NCBI GenBank assembly: GCA_034658975.1
Contig: JAYEGJ010000050.1
Location: forward strand, 1-12,754
DNA length: 12,754 nt
Source: SZUA-217 sp034658975
GTDB taxonomy: Bacteria > Actinomycetota > Acidimicrobiia > Spongiisociales > ZC4RG35
Reading direction: 5' to 3'
Positions 6,997 through 12,754 of the stretch are shown piece after piece; position 1 is the stretch's first letter, and every line of letters starts with the position of its first letter. The notes under the pieces are model-generated. The model had not been told where the DNA came from and did not search any database. It saw only the letters and a program-made list of their open reading frames with translations. A program made the position numbers and the translations under genes.

Positions 6997-9606
6997 TTAT
7001 TCCTTGACGGCAGCGAGGTCCGAACCCCAGGCGATGTCTACCTTTAGGGGCACATCGAGTGTCGTTGCCCCCTCCATCGTCTCGACGACCATTTTCTCGC
7101 AGATCACGGCCTCTTCGTCGGGAACCTCGAGGATCAACTCGTCGTGAATCTGAAGAAGAAGGGTCGACGCCATCCCCTCGGCGCGGATCGCCTCGTCGAG
7201 GTCGATCATCGCCTTCTTGATGATGTCGGCGGCCGTCCCCTGCACCGGGGCGTTCAGCGCCATGCGCTCCCCCATCTGCCTGATCCTGAAGTTGTCTGAC
7301 TTCAGTTCGGGCAGGTAACGGCGTCGTCCGAACAGGGTTGTGGTGTACCCCTGGTTCCGGGCCTCGGTCACGATCGACGCCATGTACTCCTTGACCTGAT
7401 GGAACTGTGAGAAGTAGGCATCGATGTGCTCCTGGGCCTCATCGCGGGAGATACCAAGCCTGTCGGCGAGCCCGAACGCCTCCATTCCGTAGAGCAGTCC
7501 GAAGTTGATCATCTTCGCCCGGCGGCGCTGCTCCAAGCTCACCTCTTCGGTGGGCACATCCCACACACGGGCCGCGGTGGCCGTGTGAATATCGAGACCG
7601 CTCTTGAAGGCATCGATGAGGAACGGGTCCTTGCTCATGTGCGCCAGCACCCTCAGCTCGATCTGCGAGTAGTCGGCGACCAGGAATCGACTGCCTTTGG
7701 CAGCGATGAAGGCCCGACGGATCGTCTTGCCCGTCTCGGACCGAACCGGGATGTTTTGCAGGTTGGGGCTATCTGAGGAGAGACGGCCCGTGGCCGACCC
7801 CATTTGGTTGAAGCGGGTTCGGATCCGGCCGTCGTGATCGATCAGAGGCAGGTAGCCGTCGACATATGTGGACCGGAGCTTCTCGAGCTCCCGGTAATCC
7901 AGGAGTGCGGTCACCAGAGGATGGTCGAGCTTCTTGAGAACCGAGGCGTCGGTGGACGGCTTCCCGGTGGAAGTCTTTTTGATCACGGGGAGTTCCAACT
8001 GCTCGAACAAGATCGTCCTCAACTGGTCTGTGGAATTGACATTGAACGGTCCGCCGGCGAGTTCGTGGATCTCGGTCTCCAGTGCGGCTATCCGGACTCG
8101 CAGGTCGGCGCCCATCTCTTCCAGGTAGGCGCGGTCCACGCCGATGCCGGCATGCTCCATCCGTGCCAACACCGGGATCAATGGCAGTTCGTACTCCTGG
8201 AACAGCTCGACCTCGGCTCGCTCGGCAAGTTCGGACTCGAGTCGATCGGCCAGTTGCCGCACCGCGTCGACCCGTCGGCCCTCGACGACCAGGTCCGGTC
8301 CCGCGTCGAACGGGAGCATCCCTGAAGTGTCGTCGTCATCGGGAGAGACCAGTTCCACCGCGAGCAGGCGATCGGCGATGTCCTCGAGCAGATAGCTGCG
8401 CTGCGCCGGGTTGAGGATGTAGGCGGCGACGGCCGTGTCCATGCCGGGACTGGCCAGGTCGTGGCCGAGCGTGAGGAGGGCGCGGGCAACCAGCTTGAGA
8501 TCGTGACCAACCGCCACGATCGCTCCTGTGCCCAGCCCATCGAGGATCGGTGCAGCGTTCTCGAAGGGAACGACGACAGCTTCACCGGGCCCCGTTGATA
8601 TGGAGAGGCCGTATGGCTCCCCGCCGTCGCTGACGAGCCCCAGGACCAGAGACGGTTCGGAAGCAAGGGCGGCGACCAAGCCGGCGTCGGTGGTTTGGGT
8701 CGTGTCGACCTCGAGGACTTCGCTCGCTCCGCCGGTGGACGGAAGGGCCTGCTCCAGGTCGTTCCACATCGAGTGGAACTCCAGGCTGTCAAAGAGGTCT
8801 TTAACCGTCTCCTTGTCCCACTCTTTCGTTCCGAACTCGGAGGTCGCGTGGCCCAAGTCGAGGTCATCGACCAACGTCATCAGGTCCCTATTGAGGAACA
8901 CCTGGTCGCGACTGGCAGCGAGGTTCTCCTGAAGCTTCGGGGTCATCTCTCCAATGGCGCTGTAGACGCCCTCAATGGACCCGTGCTCGCCGATCAGGCG
9001 GGAGGCAGTCTTCTCCCCCACCCCCGGCACGCCGGGCAGGTTGTCGGAGCTGTCGCCACGGAGGGCCGCGTACTCGAGGTATTGCTTGGGGGTCACGCCG
9101 TATTTGGTCTCGACATAGTCGGCGTCGGCCATAACGGTGTCGCTGATGCCCCGACGGGTGTACATGACCTTGACCGGACCGCCGACTAGTTGGAACGCGT
9201 CGCGATCTCCGGTGACGATCAGCACTTCCCAATCGTCCTCGACTGCCGACTTGGTCAAGGTTGCGATGATGTCGTCTGCTTCGAAGCCTTCCATCTTGAT
9301 CTGGGTGATCTGGAGCGCCTCGAGAACCTCGTTCATCAGGGGAAGCTGGCTGCGGAACTGGTCGGGTGCCTTGTCCCTCTGCGCCTTGTACTCGGGGTAC
9401 TGCTCGGACCTGAAGGTCTTGCGAGAGACATCCCATGCGACTGCGATGCCTTCGGGGTGTTGATCCTTGAACAGCCGGATCAGCATTCGGGTGAACCCGA
9501 AGACGGCGTTGGTCACTTGACCTGACTTGGTGGCCAGGTCCTCGGGGAGGGCGTAAAAGGCCCTATAGGCGATCGAATTCCCGTCGATCAGGGCAATGGT
9601 CGGCAC
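6997..9606 (-). CDS. polA: DNA polymerase I
   Basis: PolA fills gaps and removes RNA primers during replication and repair. The 869-residue protein has a 5' nuclease domain (about 1-290) with all expected metal ligands: D8, D59, E109/D111/D112, D134/D136, D185/D188, plus the helix-hairpin-helix GVPGVGEKTASRL (192-204). The polymerase domain (about 470-869) has motif A VADYSQIELR (643-652, D645), the O-helix RRRAKMINFGLLYG (694-707) with Phe at the sugar-selecting site, and motif C QIHDELILEV (819-828). The middle 3'-5' exonuclease-like domain (about 300-460) lacks the DxE motif (LGLVSDGGEPYG at 322-333) and another catalytic Asp (GHDLKLV), so proofreading is probably absent, as in Mycobacterium and Thermus. 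The start is GTG at 9606; no clear Shine-Dalgarno is present, and no earlier in-frame start is seen. Confidence 0.97.
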   Translation of the reverse strand: MPTIALIDGNSIAYRAFYALPEDLATKSGQVTNAVFGFTRMLIRLFKDQHPEGIAVAWDVSRKTFRSEQYPEYKAQRDKAPDQFRSQLPLMNEVLEALQITQIKMEGFEADDIIATLTKSAVEDDWEVLIVTGDRDAFQLVGGPVKVMYTRRGISDTVMADADYVETKYGVTPKQYLEYAALRGDSSDNLPGVPGVGEKTASRLIGEHGSIEGVYSAIGEMTPKLQENLAASRDQVFLNRDLMTLVDDLDLGHATSEFGTKEWDKETVKDLFDSLEFHSMWNDLEQALPSTGGASEVLEVDTTQTTDAGLVAALASEPSLVLGLVSDGGEPYGLSISTGPGEAVVVPFENAAPILDGLGTGAIVAVGHDLKLVARALLTLGHDLASPGMDTAVAAYILNPAQRSYLLEDIADRLLAVELVSPDDDDTSGMLPFDAGPDLVVEGRRVDAVRQLADRLESELAERAEVELFQEYELPLIPVLARMEHAGIGVDRAYLEEMGADLRVRIAALETEIHELAGGPFNVNSTDQLRTILFEQLELPVIKKTSTGKPSTDASVLKKLDHPLVTALLDYRELEKLRSTYVDGYLPLIDHDGRIRTRFNQMGSATGRLSSDSPNLQNIPVRSETGKTIRRAFIAAKGSRFLVADYSQIELRVLAHMSKDPFLIDAFKSGLDIHTATAARVWDVPTEEVSLEQRRRAKMINFGLLYGMEAFGLADRLGISRDEAQEHIDAYFSQFHQVKEYMASIVTEARNQGYTTTLFGRRRYLPELKSDNFRIRQMGERMALNAPVQGTAADIIKKAMIDLDEAIRAEGMASTLLLQIHDELILEVPDEEAVICEKMVVETMEGATTLDVPLKVDIAWGSDLAAVKE

Positions 9607-9613
9607 GGCGGCG

Positions 9614-9619
9614 ACGGTA
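9614..9619 (-). promoter_or_regulatory. Possible -10 box for a leaderless polA transcript
   Basis: TACCGT on the minus strand fits TAnnnT and ends 7 nt before the polA GTG, which has no ribosome-binding site. That spacing would place the transcript start at or next to the start codon. No -35 match is visible, so this rests on the -10 alone. Confidence 0.3.
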
Positions 9620-9642
9620 GTCGTATCTTTTTGGGTGGGTTT

Positions 9643-9963
9643 TCAGGCCTTGGTGGCGACCAATTTGTCCCGCTTGAAGGTGAGCTTCTCGATCTTGGAG
9701 TTGATGTCGGCGAGGGTCTTCTCGAACCGGCGGACATCGCCGGCGGTGGCCCCCGCCTCTTCACGATCGATGTAGTTGCCCACCGCGGCGTCCCTTTGCG
9801 CGTCGTCGTTGATCGAGCGGTGATACTCGAGTTCGGCAGCGACCTGATCTGCCTCCTGCTGGAGCGCCTCGATCTGGTCGTTGAGTCGGAAGATCTTTCT
9901 GTGGACACGCTTCACGCTTGGCTCAGCGTATCCCCAGGGGTCGCCTAATCCCTTCACAGACAC
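9643..9963 (-). CDS. Small coiled-coil protein of unknown function
   Basis: The 106-residue product has no signal peptide or membrane segment. It is highly charged, and two helical stretches (about 17-55 and 73-103) show hydrophobic heptad spacing, for example RLNDQIEALQQEADQVAAEL and IEKLTFKRDKLV, suggesting an antiparallel helical hairpin or coiled coil. I do not recognise the family. Coding is supported by its position 36 bp upstream of polA on the same strand, lack of overlap with real genes, and protein-like composition. The start is uncertain: GTG at 9963, or GTG at 9957, which has GGGA 8 nt upstream. A role linked to polA or DNA binding is possible from context only. Confidence 0.65.
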   Translation of the reverse strand: MSVKGLGDPWGYAEPSVKRVHRKIFRLNDQIEALQQEADQVAAELEYHRSINDDAQRDAAVGNYIDREEAGATAGDVRRFEKTLADINSKIEKLTFKRDKLVATKA

Positions 9964-9992
9964 ACGTTCCCATATCTGTCACTGCCTTTCCA

Positions 9993-9998
9993 TACGGT
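9993..9998 (+). promoter_or_regulatory. Possible -10 box for the LAGLIDADG gene
   Basis: TACGGT fits TAnnnT and ends 9 nt before the ATG at 10008, implying a very short leader; only AAGAG two bases before the ATG resembles a ribosome site. The 44-bp space to the divergent coiled-coil gene must hold both promoters. Confidence 0.25.
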
Positions 9999-10007
9999 CG
10001 AAGAGTT

Positions 10008-10787
10008 ATGAGGTCGGAAGAGGAGTACCAGAAGGCACTGCGCCTTATTGATGAAGGGGTCAACGACTCCGCAATCGGGCGAGAACTGGGGATTCCTCGT
10101 TCCACCATCCGTGACTGGCGAGTCGGTATTCAGGCTGAACTTGGCGGACGCACCAAGTCCCGGTCGAGTGGGCGAACAAGCACATGCTTTCGATGCACCG
10201 GAGGCTCCGTCGATGAAGAGGCCTACTCGTACCTGCTCGGTGTCTACCTGGGAGACGGTTACCTCTCGCCGCATCCCAGAGGGGTATATCGCCTTCGCAT
10301 CTCCTGTGACCTGAAGTACCCAGGCATCATCAATGAGATCGCAACCCACATCGTCATCGTCCGCGGCACCGATGCTGTCGGCTTCACATCCAGAACAGGC
10401 TGTGTCGAGGTCTACGCGTACTGGAAGCATTGGCCTTGCCTGTTCCCCCAGCACGGCCCGGGACGCAAGCATGAGCGACCGATCGAGCTGGTTTCGTGGC
10501 AGCGTTCAATCGTAGACAACCACCTCAAGGCACTGATTCGCGGCCTGATCCAATCCGACGGGAACCGGCACATCAATCAAGTGACGCGAAAGCTCGCATC
10601 CGGTCCCAAGCGCTACCGGTACCCCCGATACATGTTCACCAACGCCTCGACGGACATCCTCGAGATCTTCACGGATGCCTTGGACATGCTCGGAGTTCAC
10701 TGGACCAGAACCACCGCGCGAGATGTCTCGGTGGCCAGGCGAGCCGATGTTGCCTTCCTCGATACCTTTGTGGGTCCAAAACGGTGA
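10008..10787 (+). CDS. Free-standing helix-turn-helix plus LAGLIDADG endonuclease-like protein
   Basis: The 259-residue protein starts with a helix-turn-helix (about 9-38: ALRLIDEGVNDSAIGRELGI, then PRSTIRDWR), then a single CxxC (C60, C63) and two LAGLIDADG motifs, YLLGVYLGDG (75-84) and LIRGLIQSDG (176-185). Both motifs keep the acidic residue of the endonuclease site (D83, D184), so metal-dependent DNA cleavage is possible. Other marked motifs are FPQHGPGRKHERPIELV (146-162), RYPRYMFTNAS (204-214) and the end SVARRADVAFLDTFVGPKR. From memory this matches a stand-alone family common in Actinobacteria, often labelled transcriptional regulator. It is not inside an intron or intein. I chose ATG at 10008; an upstream in-frame ATG (9918) would overlap the divergent gene and adds no domain. 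It ends 21 bp before tRNA-Leu. Regulator versus homing nuclease is unresolved. Confidence 0.85.
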   Translation: MRSEEEYQKALRLIDEGVNDSAIGRELGIPRSTIRDWRVGIQAELGGRTKSRSSGRTSTCFRCTGGSVDEEAYSYLLGVYLGDGYLSPHPRGVYRLRISCDLKYPGIINEIATHIVIVRGTDAVGFTSRTGCVEVYAYWKHWPCLFPQHGPGRKHERPIELVSWQRSIVDNHLKALIRGLIQSDGNRHINQVTRKLASGPKRYRYPRYMFTNASTDILEIFTDALDMLGVHWTRTTARDVSVARRADVAFLDTFVGPKR

Positions 10788-10797
10788 GCCGTAGAAT
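10768..10797 (+). promoter_or_regulatory. Predicted tRNA-Leu promoter overlapping the upstream gene's 3' end
   Basis: TAGAAT (10792-10797) differs from TATAAT by one base. TTGTGG (10768-10773) lies 18 bp upstream and keeps the TTG of the -35 consensus. Transcription would begin near 10804, about 5 nt before the mature tRNA. The -35 lies in the last codons of the LAGLIDADG gene. Confidence 0.5.
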
Positions 10798-10808
10798 GTT
10801 CTGACTCC

Positions 10809-10892
10809 GCCGGAGTGGAGAAATTGGCAAACTCAATGGATTCAAAATCCATCGCTCGTATGAGCTTGCGGGTTCGAGTCCCGCCTCCGGCA
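10809..10892 (+). tRNA. trnL-CAA: tRNA-Leu (anticodon CAA)
   Basis: A complete class II cloverleaf is visible. The acceptor stem is GCCGGAG (10809-10815) with CTCCGGC (10885-10891); discriminator A is at 10892. The D arm uses GAG/CTC. The anticodon stem ATGGA/TCCAT encloses TTCAAAA with anticodon CAA at 10843-10845, reading UUG. The long variable arm has GCTC/GAGC around GTAT (10854-10865), and the T arm is GCGGG-TTCGAGT-CCCGC (10868-10884). Long variable arm, A73 and CAA together identify leucine. The 3' CCA is not encoded (genome reads CCG). There is no intron. Confidence 0.97.
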
Positions 10893-10907
10893 CCGGTTGA
10901 TCGACCA

Positions 10908-10913
10908 TAGGCT
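10908..10913 (+). promoter_or_regulatory. Possible -10 box for a leaderless amidohydrolase transcript
   Basis: TAGGCT fits TAnnnT and ends 6 nt before the ATG at 10920. The intervening bases (GGCCCC) contain no Shine-Dalgarno match, consistent with leaderless translation. Read-through from the tRNA promoter is the alternative. No -35 match is seen; that region lies in the tRNA acceptor stem. Confidence 0.35.
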
Positions 10914-10919
10914 GGCCCC

Positions 10920-12218
10920 ATGACTCGCCAAGCTCTTCTTCCCGACCGTGTTTTCGACTCGATCAACGGGCAGATGCTCGACAACCACGTCGTGACCATC
11001 GCGGGCGACCGCGTCGAATCGATCACGCCCGCCCTGCCAGATCAAGAAGCGCAGCGGCTCGAGGGGATGACTCTGGTCCCGGGCCTGATCGACGTTCACA
11101 CCCACCTCGCCATTCCCCTCGACAACGGACACGGGTTCGCGGCGATCGTGCAGCGGTCCGGCGCCCAGGAGGCGCTCCTCGGCGTCAAGCACGCAGGAGA
11201 GACGCTCCGTGCCGGATTCACCACGGTTAGAGACGCAGGCTGCTGGCGCGCCTTCACCGACGTCGCCCTCCGCGACTCCATCGACGCCGGATGGGTGGCC
11301 GGACCCCGCATGGCAGTCGCCGGCGCATTCGTGGGCGCACATGGCGGTGCCGGGGACATCACCGGTCTCGCCGTTGACGTAGACACCGTCCTCCCCCGAG
11401 AGCTCCGCTTCGGCATGTCCTCGGGAGCTGACGAATACCGAAGCAACACAAGAGAGATCCTCCGGTACGGGGCTGACTTCATCAAGGTGCTGGCCACCGG
11501 CGCCGTGCTCACGTCCGGGACCAACCCGGGCACTCCCGAGATGACCGAAGAGGAGTTGAGAGCGGTCGTCGAGACCGCGACCGAGGCCGACACCCATGTT
11601 GCGGCTCATGCCCACGGAACCGAAGGTATCAAGAGGGCAATCAGAGCCGGGGCGCGTTCAATAGAGCACGCCTCCCTCATCGACTACGAGGGGATCGAGC
11701 TTATGGCTTCCCATGGCACCTACATGGTGGCCGACCTGTACGACGGTGACTTCATCCTCGAGGTAGGACCGGCTATGGGTTACACGGACGAGGTCATGCG
11801 CGGCGTCCACATGACCACCGATGCCCAAAGAAAGGGATTCACCAAAGCCGTAGAGGCAGGGGTCAGAATCGCTTTCGGTACCGATGCCGGTGTCTATCCC
11901 CATGGCGACAACGCAAAGCAGCTCTCCCTGCACGTCCGATATGGCATGTCACCTGCCGCAGCCCTGCAGAGCGCCACCCGGTGGGCGGCCGAGCTCATGG
12001 GCTGGGAAGACCGGGTCGGGTCGCTGACTCCAGGTGCCTTCGCAGACCTGGTCGTCGTCGACGGGAATCCACTGGATGACATCAGCACCCTCGAGACTCC
12101 GGCAGGTGTGATGCAGGGTGGCGACTGGGTCGTTGCCCCGATCGGCGAAGCGCCGCATGTGGAGTCAGACGCCGTTTCTGAACGGCGGAGGTTCGGTATA
12201 CCGAACCCACAACATTAG
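10920..12218 (+). CDS. Metal-dependent amidohydrolase (imidazolonepropionase/Xaa-Pro dipeptidase-like)
   Basis: The 432-residue protein is a soluble TIM-barrel hydrolase of the amidohydrolase superfamily. The complete binuclear site is visible: HxH in LIDVHTHL (H60, H62), a Lys suited to carbamylation in FIKVLATG (K189), His in AAHAHG (H230/H232), His in SIEHAS (H250) and catalytic Asp in FGTDAG (D322). The N-terminal small domain (1-55) and the returning C-terminal strands (PGAFADLVVVDGNPL, 371-385) are typical. Relatives cleave Xaa-Pro/Xaa-Lys dipeptides, N-acyl amino acids or cyclic amides; the substrate cannot be told here. No signal peptide is present. ATG at 10920 lacks a ribosome site and begins 27 bp after the tRNA. 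It converges with the histidine kinase gene, overlapping it by 4 nt. Confidence 0.93.
   Translation: MTRQALLPDRVFDSINGQMLDNHVVTIAGDRVESITPALPDQEAQRLEGMTLVPGLIDVHTHLAIPLDNGHGFAAIVQRSGAQEALLGVKHAGETLRAGFTTVRDAGCWRAFTDVALRDSIDAGWVAGPRMAVAGAFVGAHGGAGDITGLAVDVDTVLPRELRFGMSSGADEYRSNTREILRYGADFIKVLATGAVLTSGTNPGTPEMTEEELRAVVETATEADTHVAAHAHGTEGIKRAIRAGARSIEHASLIDYEGIELMASHGTYMVADLYDGDFILEVGPAMGYTDEVMRGVHMTTDAQRKGFTKAVEAGVRIAFGTDAGVYPHGDNAKQLSLHVRYGMSPAAALQSATRWAAELMGWEDRVGSLTPGAFADLVVVDGNPLDDISTLETPAGVMQGGDWVVAPIGEAPHVESDAVSERRRFGIPNPQH
12190..12207. terminator. Perfect 18-bp palindrome at the convergent gene ends
   Basis: GGTTCGGTATACCGAACC equals its own reverse complement. As RNA from either strand it gives a 7-bp stem with a UAUA loop. 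It lies in the last codons of the amidohydrolase and just past the kinase stop (8 nt downstream on the minus strand). There is no T-tract on either side, so it would be a non-canonical terminator or a dimeric protein site. Confidence 0.45.
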
Positions 12219-12754
12219 GAACGCGTTCCCGGGATTCTCACGGTGATGGTGGTGCCCTTGCCCACGGTCGACTCGGCTTCCACGATGCCACCCATCCGGT
12301 TGACCAGCCCCTCGACGATCGACAGGCCCAGTCCACTCCCCTCGTTGCGCACCTGCCGCCGACGCCCGACGAAGTGCCGGTCGAAGACCCGGAGAAGGTC
12401 CTCCTCGGCGATTCCGATGCCGGTGTCAGCGACTCTCAGAACGGCCCCACCGTCATCGTCGGAAGAGACGCTGACCGTCACGGTCCCTGTCTCGGGGGTG
12501 AAACGCAGAGCGTTCTCGATCAGGTTCTGGGTGATCTGCCCCAACCGATCCGGGTCGGTCTCCGACATCACGCCGGAAGCTGCATCGATCTCGAGCGTCA
12601 CGCCAACCTCATCAGCCCGTCTCCCGAACGACGAGGCGATCTCGGTGACATGGGCTCCAACATCGACGGACTCTGCCCTCAGGCTGAACTCGGGCTGTTC
12701 GAGTCGGGCCAGCATCGAGAGGTCCTCGATCAACCGTGAGAGCTGACGGCTCTG
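12215..12754 (-). CDS. Sensor histidine kinase, C-terminal part (N-terminus off window)
   Basis: The frame stays open to the window edge, giving the last 179 residues. The visible part begins in the second helix of the dimerisation domain (SRQLSRLIEDLSMLARLE); the phosphorylated His lies outside. The ATPase domain is complete: N box NLIENALRFTPE, G1 VADTGIGI, F-box-like VFDRHF, G2 GSGLGLSIV and the final GKGTTITVRIP. It would phosphorylate a response regulator not seen here. An apparent start at 12733 is a TTG codon within the dimerisation helix and is not the true start. Stop TAA (12217-12215) overlaps the stop of the convergent amidohydrolase gene. Confidence 0.93.
   Translation of the reverse strand, partial: QSRQLSRLIEDLSMLARLEQPEFSLRAESVDVGAHVTEIASSFGRRADEVGVTLEIDAASGVMSETDPDRLGQITQNLIENALRFTPETGTVTVSVSSDDDGGAVLRVADTGIGIAEEDLLRVFDRHFVGRRRQVRNEGSGLGLSIVEGLVNRMGGIVEAESTVGKGTTITVRIPGTRS
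12218..12229. repeat. Perfect 12-bp palindrome at the end of the kinase gene
   Basis: GGAACGCGTTCC is self-complementary and starts at the last base of the amidohydrolase stop codon, covering the final codons of the kinase. As a hairpin it is weak (4-bp stem, CGCG loop). With the 18-bp palindrome 10 bp away it forms a pair at the convergent junction. Confidence 0.5.

Noticed and set aside
6997..9606. Intein or intron in polA linked to the LAGLIDADG gene
   Set aside because: The polA frame is continuous and of normal length with contiguous motifs.
9918..10007. Upstream 30-codon extension of the LAGLIDADG protein
   Set aside because: It overlaps the divergent coiled-coil gene, adds no domain, and the family N-terminus fits the later ATG.
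10809..10892. tRNA-Leu as an integration site for a mobile island
   Set aside because: No second copy of the tRNA 3' end, integrase or phage gene is seen in the window; an island extending beyond it cannot be excluded.
10842..11615. Minus-strand frame of 257 codons opposite tRNA-Leu and the amidohydrolase
   Set aside because: It includes the reverse of a tRNA and of a gene with a full metal site; no domain is visible.
12215..12733. Kinase gene as a short complete protein starting at 12733
   Set aside because: The codon is TTG inside the dimerisation helix and the frame stays open to the window edge, so it is an artefact of truncation.

Overview
The window reads as a moderately high-GC actinobacterial chromosome segment, possibly Acidimicrobiia-like; the class-level guess is inference. 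Support comes from the adjacent polA and rpsA genes (also neighbours in mycobacteria), an actinobacterial-type tad pilus operon, a DNA polymerase I with a degenerate proofreading site, GTG and TTG starts, and several starts with a TAnnnT -10-like box 6-9 nt upstream and little Shine-Dalgarno signal.

Layout. Positions 1-5130 (minus strand) hold four tightly packed genes of a Flp/Tad pilus assembly operon, read right to left: cpaB, cpaE/tadZ, cpaF/tadA, and a protein cut off by the window edge that joins a secreted von Willebrand factor A domain to a TadB-type inner-membrane platform. Gaps of 4-17 nt suggest translational coupling. No pilin, prepilin peptidase or TadE-like gene is in the window. 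Upstream, a 247 bp gap carries a strong hairpin after rpsA, an inverted repeat and a duplicated ribosome-binding site before cpaB.

Positions 5378-9963 (minus strand) are an information-processing block: rpsA (ribosomal protein S1 with four S1 domains and a long acidic N-terminal tail), polA, and a small coiled-coil protein of unknown function upstream of polA. A recognisable promoter lies between polA and rpsA.

Positions 10008-12218 (plus strand) hold a free-standing HTH plus LAGLIDADG protein, 21 bp later a complete tRNA-Leu(CAA), and 27 bp later a binuclear-metal amidohydrolase. The tRNA promoter appears to overlap the end of the LAGLIDADG gene. The amidohydrolase converges on a truncated sensor histidine kinase (12215-12754, minus) with overlapping stop codons and two perfect palindromes at the junction.

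Most of the window is housekeeping DNA or well-known families. The points most worth a second look are the VWA-TadB fusion, the LAGLIDADG gene packed against tRNA-Leu, the S1 N-terminal extension, and the palindromic convergent junction. I see no CRISPR array, insertion sequence, rRNA or obvious phage gene, and no stretch above 300 bp lacks a gene.
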